Shown: positions 1 to 8,112, numbered from the stretch's first letter. The stretch is 58,146 nt of DNA from a bacterium (GCA_036524115.1 DATDCY010000279.1:1-58146); one strand, 5' to 3'. The notes: generated by a model not told the origin, from the letters alone. Program-made: numbers and translations.

Positions 1-246
1 CCGCGCCCGGGCTCGGGATCGCCGGCGCTCGCCGGCGCCGTCTGCTCGCCGCCGGTGCTTGTGGGCAGGGGCGTGCTCGCGGGGGCTGGCGTCGAGATCG
101 GCCCGGAGGCGGTCATCGGGCCGGAGGCGCGCATCGGTGCCGGCGCGCGCATCCGCCGCTCCGTGGTCCTCGAGGGCGCCGACGTCCCAGCGGGCACCGA
201 CCTCGACGGCGCGGTGCTCTTCCCCGGCGGGAGGCTCGACGCGTGA
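1..246 (+). CDS. C-terminal end of a nucleotide-sugar transferase (left-handed beta-helix), partial
   Basis: The frame is open from the first base, so the 5' part lies outside the window. The visible 81 residues show imperfect hexapeptide repeats (VGRGVLAGAGVEIG, AVIGPEARIGAGARI, then SVVLEGADV), which form the left-handed parallel beta-helix at the C-terminus of NDP-sugar pyrophosphorylases such as mannose-1-phosphate guanylyltransferase or glucose-1-phosphate thymidylyltransferase. The catalytic domain is not in the window, so the sugar specificity cannot be read. The stop codon overlaps the GTG start of the next gene by four bases (GTGA), which indicates translational coupling. An acyltransferase with the same fold is an alternative. 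Confidence 0.6.
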   Translation, partial: PRPGSGSPALAGAVCSPPVLVGRGVLAGAGVEIGPEAVIGPEARIGAGARIRRSVVLEGADVPAGTDLDGAVLFPGGRLDA

Positions 247-1145
247 GCCGCCATCTCCTGCGCGCGCTGGTCGCGGCCGCCGTGCTGCTGCCGCCCGCGC
301 CAGCAGCCCGCGGCGAGGGCCTCCCCGACGGCGGGCTCCTGCACACGCCGTTCGGCACCCACCTCGCCAACCGCCTCGTCGCGGACGGCTTCGAGCGCAA
401 GCGCGTCGAGGCGCTGCTGGCCGACCCGCGGCTGGCCCTCAACCAGACGACGCTCGCCTACGCGATCGTCTACCGCGAGTCCAAGGCCGACTACTCCAAG
501 TTCCTCACCGAGGAGCGCCTCGGGCGCGCCCGCGCGTTCATCGCGGAGAACGGCGCGACCCTCGCCGCGGCCACGGCGCGCACCGGGGTCCCCGGCGAGG
601 TCATCGCCTCGATCCTGATGATCGAGTCCGACTTCGGCGCCTACCGCAAGCTGCACCCGGTCTTCGGCGTCTTCGTGACGCTGCTCTGGGCGGCCGAGCC
701 GGCGAACTTCGAGGCGGTGCGCGGCGCCGTGCGCAGCCGCGTGCCGGACGCCACCGCGGAGAAGATCCGCGAGCGCTCGCGGACAAAGGCGAAGTGGGCC
801 TACGAGCAGCTGACGTACCTGCTGCGCATCGGCGAGCGCGAGAAGATCGACCTGCCGGCGCTCGAAGGCTCGTGGGCCGGCGCCTTCGGCTGGTCGCAGT
901 TCATCCCCTCGAGCTACTGGGGCTACGCCATCGACGGCAACGGCGACGGCCGCGCCGACCTCTACACCGCGGCGGACGCGGTCTTCTCGGTCGGCAACTA
1001 CCTCAAGAGCTTCGGCTGGAAGGAGGGGCTGACCGAGCAGCAGCGCCTCGCCGTCGTGCGGCGCTACAACAACAGCGAGCTCTACGCGGCGACCGTGCTC
1101 GACGCGGCGTCGCGGCTGCGCTCGCCCGCGAGAGCCGGGCCCTGA
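243..1145 (+). CDS. Lytic murein transglycosylase, MltB family
   Basis: A 300-residue exported enzyme that would cleave the MurNAc-GlcNAc bond of peptidoglycan with formation of a 1,6-anhydro product. An N-terminal hydrophobic signal runs to about residue 24. The SLT_2/MltB core shows MIESDFG with the likely catalytic acid E128, then GAFGWSQFIPSSY, and an EF-hand-like calcium loop (DGNGDGRADL) directly after it, as in E. coli MltB. The C-terminal peptidoglycan-binding repeat of some family members is absent. It starts with GTG overlapping the preceding stop by four bases and is followed closely by a PilZ gene, so the three probably form one transcription unit. Confidence 0.9.
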   Translation: MSRHLLRALVAAAVLLPPAPAARGEGLPDGGLLHTPFGTHLANRLVADGFERKRVEALLADPRLALNQTTLAYAIVYRESKADYSKFLTEERLGRARAFIAENGATLAAATARTGVPGEVIASILMIESDFGAYRKLHPVFGVFVTLLWAAEPANFEAVRGAVRSRVPDATAEKIRERSRTKAKWAYEQLTYLLRIGEREKIDLPALEGSWAGAFGWSQFIPSSYWGYAIDGNGDGRADLYTAADAVFSVGNYLKSFGWKEGLTEQQRLAVVRRYNNSELYAATVLDAASRLRSPARAGP

Positions 1146-1174
1146 GCACCGCGAGGCGCAACCAGCGCCGCGAG

Positions 1175-1471
1175 GTGCGCAAGTTCAGGCGCATCTACGT
1201 GCGCTACGGCCACCCGCTGCCGCTGCACCAGGCCGTCGCGCAGAAGATCACGACGAAGGGGCTGTTCCTCCTGACGAACGGCGCCGTCTACTCGGTGGGG
1301 AGCCCGATCGCGATCGAGATCAGGGGCCCGGCGGACGCCTGGGTCGCCCGCGGCGTCGTGCGCCACGCGTTCAAGGCGCCGCCGAGCCTGGCGACGTTCA
1401 CGAACCCGGGAATGGGCGTGGAGTTCACCGACGTCCCGGACGCCTGCCGCGAGTACCTCGCGTCGCTGTAG
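1175..1471 (+). CDS. Small PilZ-domain protein
   Basis: About 98 residues that match the short PilZ family common in myxobacteria and other former deltaproteobacteria. Visible landmarks are an arginine-rich start (RKFRR), the ITTKGLFL segment corresponding to the conserved (D/N)xSxxG strand, and GMGVEF near the end. PilZ domains bind cyclic di-GMP through the N-terminal RxxxR and the (D/N)xSxxG motif; here the second motif is degenerate (ITTKG), so binding is uncertain. The start is not secure: GTG at 1175 is the nearest standard start, but the arginine-rich region RRNQRR just upstream is in frame, and translation could begin earlier inside the end of the transglycosylase gene. It converges on the next gene with one base between stops. 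Confidence 0.65.
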   Translation: MRKFRRIYVRYGHPLPLHQAVAQKITTKGLFLLTNGAVYSVGSPIAIEIRGPADAWVARGVVRHAFKAPPSLATFTNPGMGVEFTDVPDACREYLASL

Positions 1472-1472
1472 C

Positions 1473-2018
1473 CTACGGAACGAACACGGCGGCGGCGACG
1501 ACGGTGGTCCAGAAACCGCGCTTGTCGCCGATCGCCGACTGGGTGACGTTCGCCGTCTTGTAGATCTGGTTGTTGATCTTCCAGAGCTCCTTGCGCTCGT
1601 CCCAGTGCACGTTCTCGTTGAACTCGATGCCGAGCGTCGTCGCGAGCATCGAGGCCGCCAGGTCCTCGGCGTAGTCGCCGGAGATCTCCTCGGTCAGCCC
1701 GTAGCAGTGGTGCTCGGAGAGGTAGCCGTACCGCGCCTTGTTCGAGGGGCGCGCCACGCCGATCGAGGAGGCGATGAGCCGGTTCGGCTCGTTCGTCGCC
1801 TGCTCGGCGAGCACGCAGTGCACGATCGCGCCGGGCCGCAGCATGGTGTTGCCCTTGGTGCGCGAGACCACCTTGCAGTGCGGCGGGAAGATGCTCGAGA
1901 CCCGCACGAGGTTGTACTTCTCGATCTGCGCGTCGCGCAGCGCCTTCTCGAAGGACTGGAGCTTCTCCTTGTGGGTCCCCACGCCCTTCGTGAAGAAGAC
2001 CTTCGTCGGCACGTACAT
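1473..2018 (-). CDS. Pyruvoyl-dependent arginine decarboxylase
   Basis: A 181-residue protein of the PvlArgDC family, which decarboxylates arginine to agmatine as the first step of polyamine synthesis. The family makes its pyruvoyl cofactor by self-cleavage before a serine. The conserved VSSIFPP segment at residues 40-46 holds the candidate serines S41/S42, and the downstream [11 protein letters not shown] and [17 protein letters not shown] segments are typical. Size matches the family (about 160-190). The ATG is preceded by a G-rich Shine-Dalgarno (GGGGGTGA) a few bases upstream. It lies 56 bp downstream of the deoxyhypusine-synthase-like gene on the same strand, so both probably work in polyamine metabolism from a shared promoter. 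Confidence 0.9.
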   Translation of the reverse strand: MYVPTKVFFTKGVGTHKEKLQSFEKALRDAQIEKYNLVRVSSIFPPHCKVVSRTKGNTMLRPGAIVHCVLAEQATNEPNRLIASSIGVARPSNKARYGYLSEHHCYGLTEEISGDYAEDLAASMLATTLGIEFNENVHWDERKELWKINNQIYKTANVTQSAIGDKRGFWTTVVAAAVFVP

Positions 2019-2074
2019 GGCTCACCCCCCCCCGTTATGCGCGGGGCCGATGGTATGGCCGGCCCCTCCCCGTG

Positions 2075-3247
2075 TCAAACGCCGCGGCCGCCGCCGGGGC
2101 ACGCCCGCCGGGACGCGCCGGACGCGCGCTCCTCGCGCCGCTTGAGGCGCCCGATCCGCGCGTGCAGCGCCCGGTTGCCGCGGTACTTCGCGACGAGCTC
2201 CTGCAGCGCCGCCTCCTTGCGCACCAGCAGGTTCTTGCGCCGGCGCGGCTTCTGGGTCGCGAGCAGCCAGGCCGTGAGCAGCGGCAGCGCGATCGAGGCG
2301 TCGCAGTAGGCCGTGACGTTGTTGATGGTGGCGTCCTTGACCTTGCCCCAGGAGCGCGCCTCCGAGGCCGTCGCCCCGGAGAGGCCGCCCCAGTGCGGCG
2401 CGTCCGCCGTGTACTGGATGAAGAAGTCGTGCCCCCCCTGGTCGTCCTCGAGGATCTGCCAGAGCGTCGGCTGCGTCTGCATGAAGAAGTTCTTCGGCGC
2501 GCCGCCGCCGACCATGAGCGCGCCGTTCTTCTTCGAGGCGCGCACGAGCGCCGCGGTCTCGAGCACGTCCAGCGAGGGGTCGATGGGCACGCGGTTGCCC
2601 TCGAGGTAGTTGATGACCAGGTTCATCCCGATCGAAGAGTCCCCGGGCGAGGCGACGTAGACCGGCACGCCGAGGGCCGCCGCGCGGCCGACGAAGGACT
2701 TCCCCGCCTGGGCGGCGCGCCGGTTCACCTCCTGCCCGAGGATCGCGTGCACGTCCGCGGTGGAGACCGGGCGCGTGAACTCCCGGGTGATGAAGGCCTC
2801 GACGATCGCGCGGTCGGTCTCGATCATCGTGGAGCCCTCCTGGATGAAGACGTCGTAGATGCGGGCGATGCCGGCGTCCTTCAGCTCGTTGTCGTCCACC
2901 GCGAAGTGCCCCTGGCGCATCGGGAAGTCGAAGGCCCGGTGCAGGTCGTGGTAGAGGTTCGCGCCGGTGGCGATCACCCAGTCGACCCAGCCGTTCTCCA
3001 TGAGGGTGATCAGCGCGCCCGACATGCCGATGGGCGTCATCGCGCCGGCGAGCGTCAGGCAGACCGTCGCGTTCGCGCGGAGCATGTTCTCGTAGACCTG
3101 GCAGCTCTCGGCCAGGCGGCGCGCGTTGAAGCCCATGCCGGCGTAGACCTCGACGAGGTCCTTGACCGACATGCCGCGGCGCAGGCGGATCGGCTCGATG
3201 CTGCGTCCCCGCAGGTACTTTCGCTCCATCGCCTTCTCTCGGCTCAT
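2075..3247 (-). CDS. Deoxyhypusine-synthase-like protein
   Basis: A 390-residue homologue of deoxyhypusine synthase. It has the NAD-binding features of the family (GGGAPKNF, PVYVASPGDSSIGMN) and the WGK lysine (K302, in SWGKVK) equivalent to the imine-forming lysine of the eukaryotic enzyme. Bacteria lack eIF5A, so the usual substrate is missing; bacterial members are generally thought to transfer an aminobutyl group to small amines. Being upstream of a pyruvoyl arginine decarboxylase supports a polyamine role, but the exact product cannot be read. The ATG at 3247 was chosen because GGGGGAGG lies about seven bases upstream; a second in-frame ATG is at 3229. The C-terminal 15 residues are low-complexity. 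Confidence 0.85.
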   Translation of the reverse strand: MSREKAMERKYLRGRSIEPIRLRRGMSVKDLVEVYAGMGFNARRLAESCQVYENMLRANATVCLTLAGAMTPIGMSGALITLMENGWVDWVIATGANLYHDLHRAFDFPMRQGHFAVDDNELKDAGIARIYDVFIQEGSTMIETDRAIVEAFITREFTRPVSTADVHAILGQEVNRRAAQAGKSFVGRAAALGVPVYVASPGDSSIGMNLVINYLEGNRVPIDPSLDVLETAALVRASKKNGALMVGGGAPKNFFMQTQPTLWQILEDDQGGHDFFIQYTADAPHWGGLSGATASEARSWGKVKDATINNVTAYCDASIALPLLTAWLLATQKPRRRKNLLVRKEAALQELVAKYRGNRALHARIGRLKRREERASGASRRACPGGGRGV

Positions 3248-3289
3248 CGGCACCCTCCCCCTTGCGGCTCGCGTCTGATCGGCGAGGGA

Positions 3290-3318
3290 CTTGTAGCATC
3301 CCGCCGCGGCTTCTTCAA
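3290..3318 (-). promoter_or_regulatory. Candidate sigma70 promoter of the polyamine pair
   Basis: On the minus strand TTGAAG and TACAAG are separated by 17 bp, and the -10 is preceded by TGC, giving an extended -10. It would give a leader of about 35-40 bases before the ATG at 3247. Confidence 0.45.
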
Positions 3319-3330
3319 CCCCGCGAGCCG

Positions 3331-3359
3331 TTGACACCCCTGATCCTGTGCGGTTCAAT
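3331..3359 (+). promoter_or_regulatory. Candidate sigma70 promoter of the flavodiiron gene
   Basis: A perfect TTGACA is followed after 17 bp by TTCAAT. Transcription would start near 3366, leaving a 5' leader of about 90 bases. It lies back to back with the promoter proposed for the divergent gene. Confidence 0.5.
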
Positions 3360-3455
3360 GAGCTTCCCGTCGCCCTTCGAGCGGGCGCGGAGCGGCCGAC
3401 GACGAGGACGACGCGGGGCGCCCGGCGCACCCGCACCGACAAGGAGAGGCAAGCG

Positions 3456-4658
3456 ATGCACCCGTACCGCGCGACACAAGTGAGCGAGCACGTCTGGTGG
3501 GTGGGGGCCGTGGACTGGAACATCCGCGACTTCCACGGCTACGTCACCGGCCGCGGCAGCACCTACAACGCCTACCTCGTCATGGGCGAGAAGATCACGC
3601 TGATCGACACCGTCAAGGCGCCGTTCTGCGGCGAGCTGCTCAGCCGCATCGCCTCGGTCGTCGACCCGGCCGAGATCAGCTACATCGTCTCCAACCACGC
3701 CGAGATGGACCACTCGGGCGGCCTCGCGACGGTCATCGGCGCGGTCAGGCCGGAGAAGGTCTTCGCCTCCCAGCTCGGCGCGAAGGCGCTCGCGGAGCAC
3801 TTCCAGCTGCCGGTGCCGGTCACCCCGGTCAAGGACGGCGAGCAGCTCGACCTCGGCAACCTCAAGCTGGCGTTCGCGGAGACCCGCATGGTGCACTGGC
3901 CCGACAGCATGGTCTCCTGGCTCCCCGCCGACGGCGTACTGTTCTCGCAGGACGGCTTCGGCATGCACCTGGCCACGAGCGAGCGCTTCGCCGACCAGAT
4001 CGACGCCTCCATCATGGAGTACGAGGGCGGGCGCTACTTCGCGAACATCCTGCTGCCGTTCGCGCCCCTGGTCGCGAAGGTCATCGCGCGACTGCCCACG
4101 CTCGGCATCGCGCCGAAGGTGATCGCGCCGGACCACGGGCCGATCTGGCGGCGGGACCTCGGCACCGTCCTCGGCTGGTACGACGCCTGGACGCGCCAGC
4201 AGAAGAAGCGCAAGGCGCTCGTCGTCTACGACACGATGTGGAACAGCACCTCGCAGATGGCTCACGCGGTCGCCGACGGCCTGGATGCCGGCGGCGCGAG
4301 CGTGAAGCTGATGAGCCTCAAGGGCAACCACCGCAGCGACATCCTGCACGAGGTGCTCGACGCGGGCGCGCTGCTCGTCGGCTCGCCGACCCTCAACAAC
4401 AACATGTACCCGTCCCTTGCCGACTTCCTGACGTACCTCAAGGGTCTCAAGCCGCAGAACCTGATCGGCGCCGCCTTCGGCTCCTACGGCTGGAGCGGCG
4501 AGGCGGTCGCGCAGGTCAGGGAACTGCTCGAGGCGATGAAGGTCGAGCTCGTCCACGAGGGGCTGCGACAGCGCTTCGTGCCGGACGCGAAGTGCCTCGG
4601 CGAGTGCGCCGCCCTCGGCCGGGCGACGGCCGAGAAGCTCGCCGCCCGCGTCGGCTGA
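3456..4658 (+). CDS. Flavodiiron protein (FprA family, O2/NO reductase)
   Basis: A 400-residue A-type flavoprotein with an N-terminal metallo-beta-lactamase-like diiron domain (about 1-250) and a C-terminal flavodoxin domain (about 255-400, opening KALVVYDTMWNSTSQMA, an FMN phosphate loop). The diiron ligands are all visible: HAEMDH, the His of VHWPDS, the Asp of SQDGFG and the His of PDHGPIW. These cytoplasmic enzymes reduce oxygen to water or nitric oxide to nitrous oxide with electrons from rubredoxin. No rubredoxin gene is adjacent. AAGGAGAGG precedes the ATG. It is transcribed divergently from the polyamine genes and probably stands alone. Confidence 0.93.
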   Translation: MHPYRATQVSEHVWWVGAVDWNIRDFHGYVTGRGSTYNAYLVMGEKITLIDTVKAPFCGELLSRIASVVDPAEISYIVSNHAEMDHSGGLATVIGAVRPEKVFASQLGAKALAEHFQLPVPVTPVKDGEQLDLGNLKLAFAETRMVHWPDSMVSWLPADGVLFSQDGFGMHLATSERFADQIDASIMEYEGGRYFANILLPFAPLVAKVIARLPTLGIAPKVIAPDHGPIWRRDLGTVLGWYDAWTRQQKKRKALVVYDTMWNSTSQMAHAVADGLDAGGASVKLMSLKGNHRSDILHEVLDAGALLVGSPTLNNNMYPSLADFLTYLKGLKPQNLIGAAFGSYGWSGEAVAQVRELLEAMKVELVHEGLRQRFVPDAKCLGECAALGRATAEKLAARVG

Positions 4659-4667
4659 CGCGACGCC

Positions 4668-4925
4668 TCACGGGCGGGCCGGCCCGCCCCACCCGACGTC
4701 CCGCGCCTCGGTCCGCCGGAGGATGCAGCGGCAGCCGTCGCCGGTCACGCAGCGTGCGCCCATGCGCGTCGGCTCACCCCTCGCACCCTCCCGCTGCGAG
4801 CAGCCGATGGAGCGGACGAGCTGGACGATAACTTCGCTGTTGAGGCTGCGCCCGCTGCCCGCGGCCGCCATCTGAAGCCGCGCGAGCAGGGCGTCGGGAA
4901 TCCCCTCGACCGTGATGCTCGCCAT
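4668..4925 (-). CDS. FitA-like ribbon-helix-helix DNA-binding protein (possible antitoxin)
   Basis: An 85-residue protein whose first 40 residues (ASITVEGIPDALLARLQ then GRSLNSEVIVQLV) match the Arc/FitA ribbon-helix-helix domain, where the N-terminal strand contacts DNA. FitA-type proteins are usually antitoxins for PIN-domain toxins. The C-terminal half is unlike FitA, cysteine- and arginine-rich, and no PIN toxin gene follows, so it may be an orphan regulator. It starts eight bases after the preceding gene on the same strand and ends ten bases from the convergent flavodiiron gene. Confidence 0.65.
   Translation of the reverse strand: MASITVEGIPDALLARLQMAAAGSGRSLNSEVIVQLVRSIGCSQREGARGEPTRMGARCVTGDGCRCILRRTEARDVGWGGPARP
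4672..4689. terminator. GC palindrome between convergent genes
   Basis: A perfect 18-base palindrome (GGGCGGGCC then GGCCCGCCC) lies just past the flavodiiron stop and inside the end of the ribbon-helix-helix gene. It has no loop and no T-run, so a role in termination is only suggested by its position. Confidence 0.25.
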
Positions 4926-4933
4926 CGCGCGCC

Positions 4934-5377
4934 TCAGCCGGCGGCACCCGCCGCGGTGATGACCGCCGGTCCCGGCGCGGCAGGCGCGCCCGGGGATTCC
5001 TCGAGCAGCAGCGCCAGCGAGGCGTCGGCGGGGGCACCCTCGGCGACGAGCGCCAGGATGGCCCCGGGGTCCTCGATCAGGGCGCGCACCCGGCGCTCGC
5101 CCGCGTATTCCCAGCCGCCGCGCGGGGCGCGCACGAAGACCGGCACGGCGGCACCCGAGGCCGCGAACTCCCGCGCCACCCGGGCCTGGCCCGCGCCGGG
5201 CCCGATCACGACCTCCTCCGGCGCGCGGGGGTTCCTGGCGCGCGTCAGGCAGAGACAGACGACCCTGCCCCCCCGCGTCGGGAGCGCCGCGCGCCGGTTC
5301 CCGCCGACGGCGGCGTGGATCTGCCCCCGGGTGTACGCCCTGCCCTTCTCGAACTCCGCCGTCCCGAGCGCTTCCAC
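4934..5377 (-). CDS. Uncharacterised protein, possible SRA-like fold
   Basis: About 147 residues that I cannot assign firmly. The segments KGRAYTRGQIHAAVGGNRR, VVCLCLTRARNP, VPVFVRAPRG and WEYAGERRV resemble the SRA/DUF6697-type modules found beside nucleases, where a WEY(V/A)G strand and an IH...GG opening are common. No catalytic nuclease motif is visible. The C-terminus from about residue 125 is alanine- and proline-rich. GTG at 5377 was chosen because GGGAG lies eight bases upstream and the previous stop is only 11 bases away; a TTG lies six bases further up. It sits between a four-helix-bundle gene and the ribbon-helix-helix gene in an apparent three-gene unit. Confidence 0.55.
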   Translation of the reverse strand: MEALGTAEFEKGRAYTRGQIHAAVGGNRRAALPTRGGRVVCLCLTRARNPRAPEEVVIGPGAGQARVAREFAASGAAVPVFVRAPRGGWEYAGERRVRALIEDPGAILALVAEGAPADASLALLLEESPGAPAAPGPAVITAAGAAG

Positions 5378-5388
5378 CGCCAAGCTCC

Positions 5389-5823
5389 CTAGTGGTAGCG
5401 GGTCGCCCGCTCGCAGGCGTCGCCCTCGCGCGGCGGGCCGGGATCCTCGCCGCCGTCGCGCCGCTGCGCCTGCCGCAGCAGGCCGCCGACCATCCGCGAC
5501 AGATCCTGCAGCTCGTTCGCGTACTGCGCCTCGGTCTCCGCCTTCATCTCCCCGAGCGCGACCATGAGCTCCAGCAGCGGGGTCAGCTCCATGAGCGCGC
5601 GCTTGGAAGCCGCGAAGTGGGTCGTCTTCCACTGCTTCTCCCAGAAGCCGAGGCCCGACGCCAGGTTGAGGACGAGCGCCAGGGTGTTCTCGCGGACGCG
5701 CTCGCCGACCGCGGAATGCGCCGTCCCGTTGCCGGCCTCCTGGTAGAGGCGCGTGCCGAGCGCGATGGACTTGCGGTACACGTCGAGGTTCTCGATCCGG
5801 TACGCGTTGGTGCCTGTCGTCAT
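5389..5823 (-). CDS. Four-helix-bundle protein (S23/avd-like family)
   Basis: A 144-residue, largely helical protein of the four-helix-bundle family related to the protein encoded in 23S rRNA intervening sequences and to the diversity-generating retroelement accessory protein Avd. The N-terminal IENLDVYRKSIALGTRLYQ and central RENTLALVLNLASGLGFWEK follow the family pattern, although the usual NIAEG segment is NLASG here. Function in most bacteria is unknown. No reverse transcriptase or variable repeat is nearby, so a retroelement role is not supported. A strong GGGAGGGGAG precedes the ATG. It heads the three-gene minus-strand unit. Confidence 0.75.
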   Translation of the reverse strand: MTTGTNAYRIENLDVYRKSIALGTRLYQEAGNGTAHSAVGERVRENTLALVLNLASGLGFWEKQWKTTHFAASKRALMELTPLLELMVALGEMKAETEAQYANELQDLSRMVGGLLRQAQRRDGGEDPGPPREGDACERATRYH

Positions 5824-6157
5824 GGCTCTCCCCTCCCGTGGGATGTTGTGCGCCGGGAGGGAGAGCATCAAGCGTGCCAACGCCTCGGAGGCCCGAAATG
5901 GCGTGGATTACGGGCGTGCAGACCGCGCCGGGCAGCGGCGTCCAGCCCCTCTCGCGGCCAGGGCCGTGCGCGGGATGTCCCCGCCGGGCACAGCCGCACC
6001 CCGCTGAGAGCGTATCTGATCGCCTCGAGTCTCGCAGGCCGCTCAAAAGGGTCCAGATGCAAGGCGGACGACGATCCGGCGACTGAGGCGACCTCGTGGT
6101 CGCCGCAGGGAGGCGGGAGGAGTCCGACGCCGCAGATGGGCGCTGTTCAGCGGCCTG
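5824..6157. other. Intergenic region with nothing recognised
   Basis: This 334-bp stretch lies between the four-helix-bundle gene and the nikR stop. I see no convincing reading frame, tRNA, hairpin with T-run or promoter pair beyond the Shine-Dalgarno of the downstream gene. Confidence 0.5.
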
Positions 6158-6571
6158 CTAGAGGTGGCCGGCGCTGGTGACGGTGAGCTTGCCGTGCTTG
6201 ACGCCGCGGATGCCGGTCAGGGAATCCGCGATGCGCTTGATCACCGGCACCGGGCCGCGCAGCACGAGCACCTCCAGGCACAGGTGCGCGTCGAGATGGA
6301 TGTGCAGCGTCGAGAGGATCGCCGCGTGGTGCTGGTGCTGGATGCCGGTCAGCGCATCGCCCAGCTCGTGCACGTGGTGGTCGTACACGAGCGTCAGCGT
6401 GCCGATCATCTCGCCGGCGCCGCCCTCCCAGGCCGCGTCGACGAGCCGGTTGCGGATAAGGTCGCGGATCGCCTCCGAGCGGTTGGCGTACCCCGCGCCC
6501 TCGATGAGCCCATCAAAGCTCTCGAGCAGCGGCCCCGGTATCGAGATGCCGAAGCGGACGAGCCCTCCCAT
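6158..6571 (-). CDS. nikR: NikR nickel-responsive transcriptional regulator
   Basis: A 137-residue regulator with an N-terminal ribbon-helix-helix DNA-binding domain ([15 protein letters not shown], then [11 protein letters not shown]) and a C-terminal ACT-like metal domain. The high-affinity nickel ligands of NikR are present as H79, H90, H92 and C98 in IQHQHH, TLHIHLD and CLEV. With bound nickel the tetramer represses nickel uptake genes, but no nickel transporter or hydrogenase is visible here. The gene starts 13 bases after the phosphoglycerate-kinase-like gene, so the two are probably co-transcribed, an unusual pairing. Confidence 0.93.
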   Translation of the reverse strand: MGGLVRFGISIPGPLLESFDGLIEGAGYANRSEAIRDLIRNRLVDAAWEGGAGEMIGTLTLVYDHHVHELGDALTGIQHQHHAAILSTLHIHLDAHLCLEVLVLRGPVPVIKRIADSLTGIRGVKHGKLTVTSAGHL

Positions 6572-6584
6572 CGCGCCGCCGTCC

Positions 6585-7892
6585 CTACGCCGGGCTCCGC
6601 CCGCCGTTGTCGATGAGCGCCCGCACCGGGGCCAGGCCGTAGGCGCTGCCCTTCTCGATCGCCGTGAGCACCGTGCCGCCGCCGGTGAAGAAGTAGTAGC
6701 GGGCGTTGTCCATGACCGAGAGGTAGAGCCCGGGGCAGAGGTTCTTGAACTCCTGCAGCGTGTCGCCGCCGCCGTAGAGCTTCATCGCCGCGCGGTTCTG
6801 GTCGATCGTCTCGTCCAGCGCCGCCGAGCCCTCGGTGAAGTGCGGCGTGAAGCCCATGACCGCGTTGACGAAGATCGTCTTCGCCTGCCCGAGGACCGCC
6901 GCCACCTGCGGGTCGCGGAACGAGCGCGGGTCGATGTCCAGGACGTAGCGCAGGCGCTCGCCCGCCTTGAAGTCGGCGAGCGCGCGGCTGCGGCAGCCGG
7001 CGGCGTCGCGCCGGTCGGCGAAATCCGACTCCACGACGAACGGCAGCTCCACGACCTTGCGTCCCGTCCGGTCCATCTCGACGAGCTGGCGCGCGGCCTC
7101 GACGTCCGACGGCGCCACCCCCTCGATCGTCACACCGTATTTCGCGCCGAGGTAGGCGTTGTACATCACGCCGCCGAGGATGAGGTGGTCGACCTTCCTG
7201 TAGATCTCGTGCAGCGGCCCGATCTTGGTGTCGTACTTGGCGCCGGCCACGACGGCGACGAACGGCCGCTCGGGCTCGAGCACCCGCCCGAGGTTCGCGA
7301 TCTCCTCCTGCATCAGGTAGCCGGCGAACGACGGCAGGTGCCGCGTGACGTCCACCGTGGAGCAGTGCGGCTGCCAGGAGCCGAAGGCGTCGTTGACGAA
7401 GACGTCGGCGAGGCCGGCGAGCTGTCGCGCGAAGGAGACGCGCGCCGGGCCGTCGACCTCCTCGCCGGCGAACCAGCGCACGTTCGGCAGGTAGATGCCG
7501 CCGTAGCGCCGCGCGCGCAGCTCGCGCACCGCGAGGTTGATCGAGGTGTCGATGCCGAGGATGCCCCGCTCGCCGTCGGGCGCCAGCTGCGGGACGGCGA
7601 AGCGCGCGTGCAGCTTCTGCTCGAGGTAGGCGACGATGGACTCGACGGCGTCGGCGGCGTCGCAGCGGATGGCGCCGCTCTTCTTGTCGCGCGGCCGGCC
7701 GATGTGCGTCATGAGGATCGGGCGGCCGCCGCGCTCGACGATGCTGTAGAGCGTGCCGATCGTGCGGTCGATGCGGTAGGGGTCCTTGACGACCCCCTTC
7801 TTGACGACGTTGTGGTCGAAGCGCACGAGCACCACCTTGCCGTCGAGATCGGCGTTCTGGACCAGGGGGAGCCCGGGGTCGAGCGTCGTCAT
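6585..7892 (-). CDS. Divergent phosphoglycerate kinase family protein
   Basis: A 435-residue protein recognisable as a phosphoglycerate kinase by [26 protein letters not shown], the GGGDT loop and the late FTGGGT. Phosphoglycerate kinase makes ATP from 1,3-bisphosphoglycerate. Several usually invariant positions differ: the opening RVDxNVP is RFDHNVV, the AHR after NDAFG is replaced by SWQPH, GGAKVxDK is AGAKYDTK, and WNGPMG is VNAVMG. The protein is also 20-40 residues longer than usual. It is either a fast-evolving lineage or a paralogue with another substrate. A GAGGAGG Shine-Dalgarno fixes the ATG. The nickel regulator gene follows directly. Confidence 0.75.
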   Translation of the reverse strand: MTTLDPGLPLVQNADLDGKVVLVRFDHNVVKKGVVKDPYRIDRTIGTLYSIVERGGRPILMTHIGRPRDKKSGAIRCDAADAVESIVAYLEQKLHARFAVPQLAPDGERGILGIDTSINLAVRELRARRYGGIYLPNVRWFAGEEVDGPARVSFARQLAGLADVFVNDAFGSWQPHCSTVDVTRHLPSFAGYLMQEEIANLGRVLEPERPFVAVVAGAKYDTKIGPLHEIYRKVDHLILGGVMYNAYLGAKYGVTIEGVAPSDVEAARQLVEMDRTGRKVVELPFVVESDFADRRDAAGCRSRALADFKAGERLRYVLDIDPRSFRDPQVAAVLGQAKTIFVNAVMGFTPHFTEGSAALDETIDQNRAAMKLYGGGDTLQEFKNLCPGLYLSVMDNARYYFFTGGGTVLTAIEKGSAYGLAPVRALIDNGGRSPA

Positions 7893-7988
7893 CTGCCTGC
7901 CTCCTCGCGTGGCGCGGCCGGGCGGTCGCGCGGTCCGCGTCGGATGGTATGCCAGCGCGCGGCGGCCGGTCAACCGCGGCGCGGGCAC

Positions 7989-8010
7989 GATCCGCGCCTG
8001 CGCGCGGATC
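7989..8010. repeat. Short palindromic repeat, copy 1
   Basis: A perfect 9-bp inverted repeat (GATCCGCGC, loop CTGC, GCGCGGATC). A second copy with the same left arm lies 124 bp away, so this is probably a small REP-like element rather than a chance hairpin. No T-run follows on either strand. Confidence 0.5.
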
Positions 8011-8026
8011 CAGCAGGCAACACTTG

Positions 8027-8045
8027 TTGATCTGCTTTGGATCAA
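8027..8045. promoter_or_regulatory. Dyad upstream of the Crp/Fnr regulator gene
   Basis: TTGATC and GATCAA face each other across seven bases. The half-sites resemble Fnr half-sites, but the spacing is wrong for a classical Fnr box (four bases), so this is only a possible autoregulatory site. Confidence 0.25.
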
Positions 8046-8112
8046 GCTGGGTTCGTCGCACGTTGACACGGGAGCCACGCGAAGCAAAGCGCGATGACAA
8101 GTCTGCTCTTCT

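Noticed and set aside
59-1174. An upstream extension of the PilZ frame through the transglycosylase gene
   Set aside because: Only the last ~100 residues resemble a protein family; the rest is out-of-frame Arg/Ala-rich sequence over the real MltB gene.
5389-5823. An Avd-type accessory gene of a diversity-generating retroelement
   Set aside because: No reverse transcriptase, template repeat or variable repeat is present nearby.
8027-8045. A classical Fnr box
   Set aside because: Half-sites are seven bases apart (TTGATC/GATCAA), not the TTGAT-N4-ATCAA arrangement.
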